From Pseudoduganella armeniaca (GTDB taxonomy: Bacteria > Pseudomonadota > Gammaproteobacteria > Burkholderiales > Burkholderiaceae_D): DNA of 64,000 nt. This document shows, piece after piece, positions 32,540 through 42,979 of this stretch. The DNA lies in NCBI RefSeq assembly GCF_003028855.1, contig NZ_CP028324.1:2666001-2730000 (forward strand), written 5' to 3'. The position numbers and the translations under genes are program-made. The notes under the pieces are model-generated. The model was not told the DNA's origin. It saw only the letters and a program-made list of their open reading frames with translations, and did no database searches. The first letter of the stretch is position 1, and the number at the start of each line of letters is the position of its first letter.

Positions 32540-34144
32540 TCAGGCAGCGAGGCGCGCCTGGGCCTGGCGAGGCAGGCGCGGCATCGCGCCGGTTTCCGCC
32601 AGCGTGAATTGCGCCACCAGCGCCGCCAGCTGCGCCGCCTGGTCCTGCATGCTGGCCGCGGCGGCCGCCGCTTCCTCCACCAATGCGGCATTCTGCTGCG
32701 TGACGGTGTCCATCGACGTGATGGCCTCGTTGACGTGGCCGATGCCGGTGCTCTGTTCGGTCGAGGCGTCCGCGATCGACGCCATGATCTGCGTCACGCG
32801 GCCGACGCTGTCCACCACATCGGTCATCGTGGTGCCGGCCTGGGCGACCAGCGTGGTGCCGACGCCGACGCTGTCCACCGACGCGTTGATCAATTCCTTG
32901 ATTTCCTTGGCCGCGCTGGCGCTGCGCTGCGCCAGGTTGCGCACTTCGGACGCGACGACGGCAAAGCCGCGCCCCTGTTCGCCGGCGCGGGCCGCTTCCA
33001 CGGCGGCGTTCAGCGCCAGGATATTGGTCTGGAAAGCGATGCCGTCGATGACGGAAATGATGTCGACGATCTTGCGCGACGACGCGTTGATCGTGTCCAT
33101 CGTGCGCACCACCTGCGCCACCACGTCGCCGCCTTGCTGGGCCACGGTGGAGGCGCGCTGTACCAGCTCGTTGGCCTGGGTGGCATTCTGCGCGTTCTGG
33201 TTGACGGTGGAGGTCAGCTCCTCCATCGACGCGGCCGTCTCTTCCAGCGCGGAAGCCTGCGACTCGGTGCGCGAGGACAGGTCCATATTGCCGCTTGCGA
33301 TCTCGGCGGACGCGGTGGCGATCGTATCGGCGCTGCGGCGGATCGCGCCGATCGTCTGCGCCAGGTTGGCCTGCATGGTCTTCATGCCGAACAGGATGCT
33401 GCCGGTGTCGTTGGCGGCCGTCTCCACGGTGACGGACAGGTCACCGGCCGCGATGCGCGTGGCGATGGTTTCGGCGTAGCCGGGATCGCCGCCGATGGTG
33501 CGCTGCAGGCTGCGGTTGATGGCGCCGACGATAACGGCCAGCACGCCGCACACGGCCAGCAGGATGCCGGCGGATTTCAGCAGCGTGGCGTGGAAGGCTT
33601 GGTCGATGTCGTCCATGTAGACGCCCGTGACCAGGTTCCAGTCCCACGGCTGGTAGGACGCCACGCGCGACAGCTTCAGCACCGGCTCGGTGCCGCCGGG
33701 ACGGATCCACCAGTATTCGACGAAGCCCTTACCGGCTGCGGACTTGCCGACGGCGGCGATATCGCGGTACAGGTAGTTGCCCTTCTTGTCCTGGAAGTCC
33801 CAGCGGTTCTTGCCTTCCGATTCCGGCTTGGTCGGATTCATGATGGGGGTGCCGGTGCTGTCGATGATCGACATATAGCCGTCGGCGGCATAGCGCTCGG
33901 CGCGCAGCAGGGCCTTGGCTTCTTCTTTCGCGGCGGCCTCGGTCATCTTGCCGGCCTTGGCGCGTTCGGCGTAGAACTTCACGCCCGACATGGCGGTATC
34001 GACGAGGTTCTCGAGATCGTGCTTGCGCTCCTCGATGCGCACGTTGCGCGTCTGGACTGCGTGGTACACGAAGATGGCGGTGATGCACAGCAGGCTGCAG
34101 ACCAGCGGGATCCACAGTTTCTGCTTGAAGGTGAGGGATTTCAT
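32540..34144 (-). CDS. Methyl-accepting chemotaxis protein with sCache sensor
   Basis: This is a 534-residue inner-membrane receptor. Transmembrane helix 1 is at residues 10-30 and helix 2 near 190-208, enclosing a periplasmic single-Cache domain (YAADGYMSIIDSTGTPIMNP, RWDFQDKKGNYLY). HAMP follows, then a coiled-coil signalling domain with the hairpin tip IDGIAFQTNILALNAAVEAA, the site where CheA and CheW bind. The end is a short alkaline tail without an obvious CheR pentapeptide. It ends 1 bp after the senA stop, on the opposite strand. The ligand is unknown. Confidence 0.94.
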   Translation of the reverse strand: MKSLTFKQKLWIPLVCSLLCITAIFVYHAVQTRNVRIEERKHDLENLVDTAMSGVKFYAERAKAGKMTEAAAKEEAKALLRAERYAADGYMSIIDSTGTPIMNPTKPESEGKNRWDFQDKKGNYLYRDIAAVGKSAAGKGFVEYWWIRPGGTEPVLKLSRVASYQPWDWNLVTGVYMDDIDQAFHATLLKSAGILLAVCGVLAVIVGAINRSLQRTIGGDPGYAETIATRIAAGDLSVTVETAANDTGSILFGMKTMQANLAQTIGAIRRSADTIATASAEIASGNMDLSSRTESQASALEETAASMEELTSTVNQNAQNATQANELVQRASTVAQQGGDVVAQVVRTMDTINASSRKIVDIISVIDGIAFQTNILALNAAVEAARAGEQGRGFAVVASEVRNLAQRSASAAKEIKELINASVDSVGVGTTLVAQAGTTMTDVVDSVGRVTQIMASIADASTEQSTGIGHVNEAITSMDTVTQQNAALVEEAAAAAASMQDQAAQLAALVAQFTLAETGAMPRLPRQAQARLAA

Positions 34145-34352
34145 GGCAAGGGCAGGGCAGGGCGAATGATCTGCCGAGCATAAGCCATCCTTACGGCCGA
34201 ACGGCCATTCCTTGCCTTATGTTTAAGCGCGGGCGTTGCGTCCATGCCGCGTGACGAAGCGACAACGGCGGCAGTGGAGGCACCAGGGACATGTGCCTCG
34301 GGGTTTCTTTCTCGGCCGGCGGCGACACCAGGCCCCACGCGCGGTGGAGCGG

Positions 34353-34970
34353 TTACCTGGTTGGACTGGACGGGCGCAGCAATGCGCGGCCATAGCCAGT
34401 GTCGGTGCGCATGCCCGGCAGCTCGGGAGGATGCGCAAATTGGCACGACGCGACAAAGGCGACTGCCTCGGCCACCAGGTCCGGCGGTGCCGATGTGTCA
34501 ACCACGATACCGTGCGGTTTACCTCCCGCGCCAACCAGGAAGCGCACCAGCAATCCCTCGCGTGGAGGCCGAGTGAAATGGGAAAACTCGTCGAATCGAG
34601 CGGTCGGGGTGCAGCTTCCCGCCACCACCAGGGGGCGCACCCGCTCGGCGCCTTCCAGCCGCCAGACGTGTTGCAGGAATCCGTGCGAGCTCTCGTCGCG
34701 CGCCGGGTCCGGGCGCACGGTGCACTGGCCCACCTGCTGCACGGAGGCGGCGTCCAGGACGCGCCAGCCGCTGCTTTTCAGCACCCGGACGTTGCGCACG
34801 GAGCCATCCTTGCCGGCGGTGTATTCCACCGTCGTGGTGCCTTCGAGTTCATAGCGCAGTGCCTCGCGAGGCCACTGTGGCGCCGGGCATTGCATGCCGG
34901 TTGGCAGTGCAGCGGCGCTGGTACAAAGCAGGGCGCTCGCAAGAGCGAGCACGCGACGGATCGACTTCAT
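34353..34970 (-). CDS. Secreted TonB C-terminal-like protein (205 aa)
   Basis: A signal peptide (IRRVLALASALLCTSAAALP) is followed by a first TonB-C-like repeat (RYELEGTTTVEYTAGKDGSVRNVRVLKSSG, here in part) and a second half with similar beta content (GLLVRFLVGAGGKPHGIVVDT). There is no N-terminal anchor with a proline-rich spacer, so it is not a full energy transducer. It probably binds a TonB box or peptidoglycan in the periplasm. Cysteines (CPAP, QCTV, GSCTP, SCQF) could form disulfides. It stands alone; 34145-34352 shows no gene. Confidence 0.72.
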   Translation of the reverse strand: MKSIRRVLALASALLCTSAAALPTGMQCPAPQWPREALRYELEGTTTVEYTAGKDGSVRNVRVLKSSGWRVLDAASVQQVGQCTVRPDPARDESSHGFLQHVWRLEGAERVRPLVVAGSCTPTARFDEFSHFTRPPREGLLVRFLVGAGGKPHGIVVDTSAPPDLVAEAVAFVASCQFAHPPELPGMRTDTGYGRALLRPSSPTR

Positions 34971-35013
34971 GTTGGTCTTTCAGGACGGGATGTCGTGGTG
35001 AGTGCGGGGGATC

Positions 35014-35065
35014 GGGAACAGGCACCTGTCTCAGGGCGGTAACGCTCTGAGACAGGTGCCTGTCC
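35014..35065. repeat. Inverted repeat, divergent family B copy
   Basis: Arms caggcacctgtctcag (35019-35034) and ctgagacaggtgcctg (35047-35062) are exact complements around a 12-base loop that can pair gcg/cgc. Flanking ggga/tccc extends the stem with one bulge. It lies 9 bp after the stop of the S9 peptidase gene on the minus strand and may act as its terminator. Confidence 0.75.
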
Positions 35066-35074
35066 CGTTGGGTT

Positions 35075-37141
35075 TTACTTCTTCAGATGCTCATCGAGCC
35101 AGCCGATCACCGTGTGATGCCACATGATCGAGTTGGCCGGCTTCAGCACCCAGTGGTTCTCGTCCGGGAACACCAAGAGCTTGGACTTGATGCCGCGGCG
35201 CTGCAGCGCGCTGAACGTGCCCAGTGCCTGCGCCGTCGGGATGCGGAAGTCCAGGTCGCCCTGGATCACCAGCATCGGCGTCTTCCACTTGTTGACGTGG
35301 TGGACCGGGTTGAATTTCTCGTAACCTTCCGGATTGTCATAGTAGGTGCCGCCGTTCTCCCACTCGGTGAACCACAGTTCCTCGGTGGAGTAGGCCATGC
35401 CGCGCTGGTCGAACACGCCGTCGTGGTTGACGATGCACTTGAAGCCGTCGCTCCAGTTACCCTCGATCCAGTTCATCATGTAGCCGCCGTAGGAGGCGCC
35501 CAGCGCGCAGGCGTTGGCCGTGTCCAGCCATGGGAACTTCTGGCCCGCGGCCGCCAGGCCCTTCTTCAGGTCTTCCAGCGGCTTGCCACCCCAGTCCTTG
35601 CTGATGGCGTCCGTGAAGGCCTGGCCGTAGCCGGTCGAACCGTGGAAGTCGATGAACACGGTGGCATAGCCGGCGCCCGCGTACACCTGCGGGTTCCAGC
35701 GATAGCTCCACGAGTTGCCGAAGCTGCCCTGCGGGCCGCCGTGCACCAGGAAGGCGACCGGGTACTTCTGGCCCGGCTGCGCGTTCCACGGCTTCATCAC
35801 GTGGCCGTACACCGTGTCGCCGTTGGCGCCGGTGAAGGAGAACTGCTCGTACTCGCCCATGCGTACGTCGGCCAGGCGGGCCGCGTTCAGATTGGTCAGC
35901 TGCACCCCGGTCTGCTCGCCGGCCGCGCCGAGCGCGCGCTTGTACAGCTGGGCGCCGCCGGACAGCGACGCATGCGCCAGCACGACCGTGTCGCGGCGCG
36001 TGTCGAAGTCGGCCACATAACCTTTGCCCGTCAGCGCCGTCACCTTGCCGCTGCCCGTGTCGATGGCGAACAGGCGGTGCTGGCCGACATCGTCGGCATT
36101 GGCCAGGATGGCCTTGCCGTCGGCGCGCCAGCGGTAATCCGCGATGGAACGGTCCCAGCTCTCGGCCACCACGCGCTTCTTGCCGCTGGCGACGTCCTGC
36201 AGCACCAGGCGGAAGCGGTCGGCCTCGAAGCCGGGCCGCTGCATCGCCAGGTAGGCCAGCGTCTTGCCATCGGGGGAGAACTGCGGCTTGGTGTCCCAGG
36301 CCGGGTTGTCGGCGGTCAGGTTGCGCGGCGCCGCGCCGCCGGCGGCCGGCACCTCGTACAGGTCGAAATTGGTGGACCAGGCTTCGCTCTTGCCGGCCAC
36401 GCGCACGGCAAACACGATGCGCTGGCCGTCCGGGCTGAAGGCATACTCGCCGCGGTCGCCGAAGGGCTTCGACGTGACGTCGCCATCGAGCGTGCCGGAC
36501 AGGCTGACGGGCGCGCCGGCGGCCTTGCCGGCCGCGTCCAGCGGCACCGTGTACAGCACGTTGCGGCGGCCGTCGGCCCAGGTGTCCCAGTGGCGCGCGA
36601 ACAGCTCGTCGTAGACCTTGCCGGTGGCCTTGTTCTTTTCCTGCGCATCAGCGCGCTGCTTGCTGCAGGCCAGGTCGGCGCAGTCGCGGAACACGGCCAG
36701 GGTGACAGCCAGGCGGTCGCCCTTCGGCGAGACGCGGAAGCTGTCCACGCCCAGCGGCAGGTCGGTGACCTTGACGGCCTCGCCGCCGTGGGCCGGCAGG
36801 CGCCACACCTGCGGCGAGCCGGCGCGGCTGGAGGTGAAGTAGATGGCGTCGCCGCTGGCGGACCATTCCGGGTCGGTGGCGCTGGCGTCGTGCGACGTCA
36901 GCTGCTGCGGCACCGGCTTGGCCGCGCGCAGGTCGATCATCCACAGCTGCGTGTTGCCGCGGTTTTTCTCCAGGTTGGTGCTGCGCACGGTGTAGACGAC
37001 GCGGGTGGCGTCGGGCGACAGCACGGGGCTGCCGACCCGTTCCATCGTGGCCAGGTCTTCGACGGTCAGGCCGCGCGGCGCGGCCATGGCACTGGTGGCG
37101 GCCGCGAGGGCGGCGCCGGTTACCAGCAGGCGTAAGGTCAT
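35075..37141 (-). CDS. S9 family prolyl oligopeptidase/dipeptidyl aminopeptidase, secreted
   Basis: This 688-residue serine peptidase has a signal peptide (MTLRLLVTGAALAAATSAMA). The beta-propeller follows (blades with SPDATRVVYTVRS, FSPDGQRIVFAV, FSPDGKTLAYLAM). The alpha/beta-hydrolase domain contains FLVHGGPQGSFGNSW, the nucleophile GASYGGYM, Asp in QGDLDFRIPTAQA and His in FPDENHWVL. This is the layout of bacterial acylaminoacyl or dipeptidyl peptidases that trim peptides in the periplasm. The start at 37141 follows GGAG; upstream in-frame extension lacks one. Confidence 0.93.
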   Translation of the reverse strand: MTLRLLVTGAALAAATSAMAAPRGLTVEDLATMERVGSPVLSPDATRVVYTVRSTNLEKNRGNTQLWMIDLRAAKPVPQQLTSHDASATDPEWSASGDAIYFTSSRAGSPQVWRLPAHGGEAVKVTDLPLGVDSFRVSPKGDRLAVTLAVFRDCADLACSKQRADAQEKNKATGKVYDELFARHWDTWADGRRNVLYTVPLDAAGKAAGAPVSLSGTLDGDVTSKPFGDRGEYAFSPDGQRIVFAVRVAGKSEAWSTNFDLYEVPAAGGAAPRNLTADNPAWDTKPQFSPDGKTLAYLAMQRPGFEADRFRLVLQDVASGKKRVVAESWDRSIADYRWRADGKAILANADDVGQHRLFAIDTGSGKVTALTGKGYVADFDTRRDTVVLAHASLSGGAQLYKRALGAAGEQTGVQLTNLNAARLADVRMGEYEQFSFTGANGDTVYGHVMKPWNAQPGQKYPVAFLVHGGPQGSFGNSWSYRWNPQVYAGAGYATVFIDFHGSTGYGQAFTDAISKDWGGKPLEDLKKGLAAAGQKFPWLDTANACALGASYGGYMMNWIEGNWSDGFKCIVNHDGVFDQRGMAYSTEELWFTEWENGGTYYDNPEGYEKFNPVHHVNKWKTPMLVIQGDLDFRIPTAQALGTFSALQRRGIKSKLLVFPDENHWVLKPANSIMWHHTVIGWLDEHLKK

Positions 37142-37273
37142 TCGGTATCTCCGATCGGTCGGCGCCGCGACCGGCCTTCGTGGGACCCGTGCGCGCCCGG
37201 TTATAGGAAAACAGCCGGTGCGCCGTCGTTTGACGACGCACCGGCTGGCGCGCATTGTAGCAAGTCGGTTGGC

Positions 37274-38383
37274 TCAGGGCCCGAAGGGCAGCTCGTCCAG
37301 CGAGGTGGGTTCGACGATGGGCGCGCCGCGCCGCCGCGCCCGCAGCCGCGCCGACATCTCGTAGGCCGCCTTGCGGACGCGGTTGACGGAACCGAGCGGC
37401 CGGTGCGCCGCCAGGCCGTGCCAGGGACTGAACGACAGGCCCTCGTCGATGGCGGCCGAGAGGGCCTCCGTCCAGCCGGCCTGCGGCGGCGCGACGATGC
37501 GCGCCACCGGCACATACGCGCTGACGCTTTCCGGCCACTCGGCTGCAGCATCCTCGATCGGCATCTCCTCGATATTGGTGCACAGCTGCACGCGCAGCTC
37601 CCACTCGCCGCCCTGTTGGGCAAAGTAGTCGCACACGGCCTGGCGCAGCGCGTTCGGCATGGCGGTAATGTCGAGCGGCTGGCCGTGCAGCCGCGTCATG
37701 CCGACGGCGACGGGCGCCAGCGCGACCTTGGCCATGTAGGGGCCAAACAGGAGCGGCGTCTGGCTGTAGTAGGTGTCGCCCAGCGGGTGCGTGGCGGGGT
37801 GGCCGCCGAGCGCCTTGAGCGCTGCGCTGTCCATGCCGCTGCGCTCCAGCAGGCCCTCGGCCTTGCGCAATGCCGCCGACAGCGCCTGCTTCAGCGCCGG
37901 CGCCTTGTCGGTGGTGGCGGCCAGCACTTCCAGCCCGCCCAGGAATGCCTTCGGGCCGGCGTTCAGGAACGTGGTGGCATTGACCAGCACGAAGTCCTGC
38001 GTGCTGTCGTTCTCGCTGCCCGGCAGGCGCTCGCCGCGCACGCCGAGCACCTTGACGGCCAGGCCGCGCGGCGTGGAGACGCTGTCGGCCAGCACGTCGC
38101 CGGGCGTGGTCGACAGGCGCAGCACGACGGGGTAGGTGCCGGGGGTGGCGAACAGGCCCTGTGCCAGCGTGCGCGGCAGGCCTGGCAGCACGTGCAGCTC
38201 GGCCTTCAGCAGGCCATGGCTTTTCGCGTGCACGCTGCGCAGCGGCCTGCCGCTGTCACGGAAGGTGGTGTCGGCGATACCGTGCAGGACATCGAGCAGC
38301 TCGGCCTGGGTGTCGCCTTCGTCCTCTTCGAGACTTTCGAAGCGTGGGTCGTATTCGATCGGAGGTGGAGTGGAGGCAGGCAT
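37274..38383 (-). CDS. Catalase family protein (small heme-dependent)
   Basis: The 369-residue sequence matches the short catalase-like branch: the distal heme histidine region (RPLRSVHAKSHGLLKAELHV), FATPGTYPVVLRLST, PRGLAVKVLGVRGERLPG, DFVLVNATTFLNA, and the C-terminal SPWHGLAAHRPLGSVNRVRKAAYE. It lacks the length of a classical catalase and might be a catalase-related peroxidase. There is no signal peptide. It is flanked by the tandem 46-bp repeat on its upstream side and followed by the S9 peptidase. Confidence 0.88.
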   Translation of the reverse strand: MPASTPPPIEYDPRFESLEEDEGDTQAELLDVLHGIADTTFRDSGRPLRSVHAKSHGLLKAELHVLPGLPRTLAQGLFATPGTYPVVLRLSTTPGDVLADSVSTPRGLAVKVLGVRGERLPGSENDSTQDFVLVNATTFLNAGPKAFLGGLEVLAATTDKAPALKQALSAALRKAEGLLERSGMDSAALKALGGHPATHPLGDTYYSQTPLLFGPYMAKVALAPVAVGMTRLHGQPLDITAMPNALRQAVCDYFAQQGGEWELRVQLCTNIEEMPIEDAAAEWPESVSAYVPVARIVAPPQAGWTEALSAAIDEGLSFSPWHGLAAHRPLGSVNRVRKAAYEMSARLRARRRGAPIVEPTSLDELPFGP

Positions 38384-38548
38384 GGCGGTTCCTTCGCTGG
38401 TGGTGGAACGCGCATTGTCGAACGGTCAAGGGCGGCTGTCTGTGGGCCAGCCAACCCTGGAACAAAAACACGCGGCAGCGGAAGGGCTCCACTGCCGCGT
38501 TGTCTCCTCCGTGGCAGGCCGCTCGGGGGCGGCCCATCTTCTTCTGCG

Positions 38549-38640
38549 AGGATGGTGCGGGGACTGTCGGAAATGTCCGGGACAGTCCCGGACTAGGATG
38601 GTGCGGGGACTGTCGGAAATGTCCGGGACAGTCCCGGACT
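38549..38640. repeat. 46-bp tandem duplication with internal inverted repeats
   Basis: Units 38549-38594 and 38595-38640 are identical. Each holds ggggactgtc and gacagtccc arms around ggaaatgtccgg, able to form a hairpin. The array ends 4 bp before the glutamate dehydrogenase stop, so on the minus strand it follows that gene directly and may terminate it. Confidence 0.85.
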
Positions 38641-38644
38641 ATGC

Positions 38645-39928
<1,284 letters not shown>

Positions 39929-40144
39929 CGTTTCGGCTCCTCGTTATGGGACGCCGCAGCCGGTGGCGCGTCGTGTGCGCCACCGCTCCGCGGTCGTCCT
40001 CGTTACGCCGCGCAGGTAGCGGGGCGCTGGACGGAGCGAATCTTAGGTCCGTTCGCCACGGACGGGCCAATGCCGCTTGCGCATCCGGCTATGCAAAAAA
40101 TGCATAACGTGCCGGAGTTAGCGATACCAGGGCCGCGCGCGACG

Positions 40145-41104
40145 TCAGCGCTCGGAAGCGGGCACGCGCCGCTTCTTCGAGGCGGGCTGCAGCCGTTCGG
40201 CGAGGAAGTCCCACAGTTGCGCGACGATAGGTTTGCCGGGGCGGCTGGCCGAGGGCCGTTCGCGGTACAGGCGGATCTCCATCTCGATCTCCCAGTTGCC
40301 GCCGGCATCGGCGCGTGCCAGCAGCTTCTGCTTCACTTCGCGCGTGACGGCCGATTCGGGCAGGAAGGCGATGCCGCGGCCTTCCAGTGCCATCATCTTG
40401 AGGCCCTCGGCCATGTCGGTCTCGTAGCGTTTATCGAGGTGCAGGGCCGGCTTGGCGTCGGCCAGGATCAGGTCGACCATGCGGCCCAGGTAGGCATTGG
40501 TAGTGTACGACAGGAAGGGCAGCGGGGCGTTCTTGCGGCCCGGCAGGGTCAGTTCCGGCTGGCGCGTCTTGTCGCAGCGGGCGTAGGCGCGCAGCGCTTC
40601 GCGACCCATCACCAGCATGTCGTAGCGACCGGGATCCAATTGCACCGGCTGGCGCGGATGGTGGTAGCACAGCAGCAGGTCGCAGCCGCCGTCCACCAAT
40701 TGCAGCACGGCGTCGTGCACGTTCAGCGCCATCAGGCGGCTGTTGATGACGCCGAATTCCTGCTCCAGCTGCGTGATCCACTTCGGCACGAAGGTCAGCG
40801 ACAGGGTGTGCGGCACGGCCAGGTCGATCGTCGTGCGCGTCGCCGCGCGCTTGTGGCGCAGCAGCTCGCGCACGCCGTTGATCTGGCCCAGCATCTCCAG
40901 CGCCTGTTCGTAGAACACCACGCCGGCCGGCGTCAGGCGGGTCGGGAAGGTGGTGCGGTCGATCAGGTCCGTGCCCAGCCAGTTTTCCAGCGACTGGATG
41001 CGGCGCGAGAAGGCCGGCTGCGTCACGTGGCGCAGCTGGGCCGAGCGGCTGAAGTTGTTGGTCTCCACCAGCGAAATGAAATCCTCCAGCCACTTCGTTT
41101 CCAT
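40145..41104 (-). CDS. LysR family transcriptional regulator
   Basis: The 319-residue protein has the N-terminal winged HTH (WLEDFISLVETNNFSRSAQ, VTQPAFSRRIQSLENWLG) and a type-2 periplasmic-binding-like effector domain (TIDLAVPHTLSLTFVP, GRGIAFLPESAV). The basic tail (ASKKRRVPASER) is an unusual extension. It is upstream of gdhA on the same strand rather than divergent, so control of gdhA is an inference. The effector is unknown. Confidence 0.93.
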   Translation of the reverse strand: METKWLEDFISLVETNNFSRSAQLRHVTQPAFSRRIQSLENWLGTDLIDRTTFPTRLTPAGVVFYEQALEMLGQINGVRELLRHKRAATRTTIDLAVPHTLSLTFVPKWITQLEQEFGVINSRLMALNVHDAVLQLVDGGCDLLLCYHHPRQPVQLDPGRYDMLVMGREALRAYARCDKTRQPELTLPGRKNAPLPFLSYTTNAYLGRMVDLILADAKPALHLDKRYETDMAEGLKMMALEGRGIAFLPESAVTREVKQKLLARADAGGNWEIEMEIRLYRERPSASRPGKPIVAQLWDFLAERLQPASKKRRVPASER

Positions 41105-41154
41105 GCTTGCTTCCTGTACGGTCGGTCAGGCCGCCATTCTAGCGGCTGGCGCTG

Positions 41155-42429
41155 TCAGCCGGGCTGACTGCCGGGCGGCTCCAGCGCGACGGTGCGCATC
41201 GGCGTCCACAGCCAGGCCAGCATGGCGCAGGCGACCAGTATGGCGCCGCAGGCGGTGAACAAGGTCGCCAGGCTCATGTACTTGAGCAGCCAGCCCGTGG
41301 CGGCAGCGGACAGCGGTGCCAGACCCATGAAGATGAACAGGAAGATGCTCATTGCCCGGCCCAGCATCCGCGGTGGGACGCGGCGCTGGATCCATGTGAA
41401 GATCGCCACTTGCAGGAAGCCGCCGATCACGCCCAGCGGTACCAGCAGCGCGCCGCCTTGCCAGGCCGCGTCGATGGCGCCCAATGGCATCAAGAGCAGG
41501 CCCGCCAGCGCGTCGCCTGCCAGCAGCAGCGCGCCGAACGGCACGGCCTTCAACTTCGGCAGCAAGGGGGCGGCGGCCATGCCCAGCAGCGTGCCGGCGC
41601 CGTGCACGCCGATCAGCACGCCATAGGCTGGCGCGCTGCGCAAGGTGTCGCTGGCCAGCAGCGGCAGCGCCACCTGCAGGGCGCCGCCGACGAACAGCGA
41701 CACCAGGCCCCAGTACAGGAAGCAGGTGCGCAAGGAGACGTCGCGCCAGACCATCGCCAGGCCGTCGCCCACCGCTCGCAGCACCGGCTCATGCGCGAGC
41801 GTGTTGCCGTCGGCCGGCAATGGCAGCATGCGCACCTGCGCCAGCGTCCACGCGGACAGCACGAAGCTGGCGCAGTCCACCGCGAAGGCCAGCGCCAGCG
41901 CGCGCAGGTCGGCGCCAGCGCCCCCAGGGCCGGAGGACAGCGCCAGCAGCAGCGCCGCCAGCAGCGGCCCGGCCAGCATCGACAGCTGGCGCAGCCCCAT
42001 CAGCATGCCATTTGCGGCCGGCAGCAGCGCCGGCGGCACGGCACGCGGCAGCATCGCGGTGCCCGACGGCATGGCGAACGCCTGCGCCAGCCCGATGCCG
42101 AACGCCAGCACGTAGATGGCGGGCAGTGTCGCCTGGCCATGCCACGTCAGCGTGGCCAGCGCGCCCAGCAGCACGACGCTGGCATATTTGGACAGCATCA
42201 TCACGCGCTTGGGCGAGTAGCGGTCCACCAGTGCGCCGCCCAGCAGGATGAAGACGGCCCGCGGCACGCTCATCAGCGCGATGACGAAGCCCAGCGCCAG
42301 CGCGTCCCCGGTGACCTGCAGCACCAGCCAGGGCAGGGCGATCATCGTGAACTGGTCGCCCACCAGCGACAGCACGCTGCCGCTCATCAGCCAGCGCAGG
42401 TTGGTATCGCGCCACGCGGCGGCGTTCAT
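41155..42429 (-). CDS. Major facilitator superfamily transporter
   Basis: The 424-residue protein has about 12 membrane segments and the loop 2-3 motif GGALVDRYSPKRVMM. It resembles the drug-efflux branch (MFS_3-like: LGRAMSIFLFIFMGLAPLSA). The ATG overlaps the marR stop by four bases (ATGA), so regulator and transporter are translated together. I infer an exporter induced by the MarR ligand. Confidence 0.92.
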   Translation of the reverse strand: MNAAAWRDTNLRWLMSGSVLSLVGDQFTMIALPWLVLQVTGDALALGFVIALMSVPRAVFILLGGALVDRYSPKRVMMLSKYASVVLLGALATLTWHGQATLPAIYVLAFGIGLAQAFAMPSGTAMLPRAVPPALLPAANGMLMGLRQLSMLAGPLLAALLLALSSGPGGAGADLRALALAFAVDCASFVLSAWTLAQVRMLPLPADGNTLAHEPVLRAVGDGLAMVWRDVSLRTCFLYWGLVSLFVGGALQVALPLLASDTLRSAPAYGVLIGVHGAGTLLGMAAAPLLPKLKAVPFGALLLAGDALAGLLLMPLGAIDAAWQGGALLVPLGVIGGFLQVAIFTWIQRRVPPRMLGRAMSIFLFIFMGLAPLSAAATGWLLKYMSLATLFTACGAILVACAMLAWLWTPMRTVALEPPGSQPG

Positions 42430-42881
42430 GCGCCCGGCCCTGCGATATTGCCCAGCACCAGCGTCAGCGCATCCAGCTGGTCCTGCGGCGCATGGCGCAG
42501 CAGTTCCGCACAGGTCTCGCGCGCCGTCAGCATGGCGTTGTCGAGCAGCTCGTGGCCGGCCGGCGTGATGGCGGCAAAGCCCACGCGGGCATCGCGCTCG
42601 TCCGCCAGGCGGGCCACCAGCCCGGTTTTCTCCAGCGGCAGCAGGGTGCGCGTGACGCCGGACGCCGTCAGGCCCTGGCGCTCGGCCAGGTCGACCCGGC
42701 GCAGCCGTCCACCCGGCGCCTTGGACAGGTGCTGCAGCAGCATGAAGTCGCCGAACGACAGGCCATGATGGCCGCCCAGCACCGTGTCGAGGCGCCGGAT
42801 GATAGTGGCATGGGCGCGTGCCAGGCGCAGGCAGAAGTCCAGGGCGGTGTCGCCGGCTGGGTTGGCTTGATCGGTGCTCAT
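42426..42881 (-). CDS. MarR family transcriptional regulator
   Basis: This 151-residue winged-helix regulator has GLSFGDFMLLQHLSKAPGG, the recognition helix RRVDLAERQGLTASGVTRTL and the wing EKTGLVARLADERDARVG. It is the first gene of a two-gene operon with the MFS exporter. A perfect inverted repeat 20 bp upstream of its start is a fitting operator for autoregulation. Confidence 0.93.
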   Translation of the reverse strand: MSTDQANPAGDTALDFCLRLARAHATIIRRLDTVLGGHHGLSFGDFMLLQHLSKAPGGRLRRVDLAERQGLTASGVTRTLLPLEKTGLVARLADERDARVGFAAITPAGHELLDNAMLTARETCAELLRHAPQDQLDALTLVLGNIAGPGA

Positions 42882-42900
42882 GGTTTGTCCTTGTAAGGTG

Positions 42901-42914
42901 CTTGAGTAGTCAAG
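42901..42914. promoter_or_regulatory. MarR-type operator palindrome
   Basis: CTTGA-gtag-TCAAG is a perfect 5-bp inverted repeat with a 4-bp spacer, 20 bp upstream of the marR start and within the divergent region shared with the gene at 42980. The shape and spacing match MarR-family boxes. Confidence 0.6.
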
Positions 42915-42979
42915 TATATCTCAGCTAATTTCCGCGCGCCACAAAAACATCGATGAGCGGACGGGAGTATCATGACGCC

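Noticed and set aside
35087..37135. Long plus-strand open frame opposite the S9 peptidase
   Set aside because: Same reason: reverse-frame shadow of a well-conserved peptidase, with no recognisable domain.
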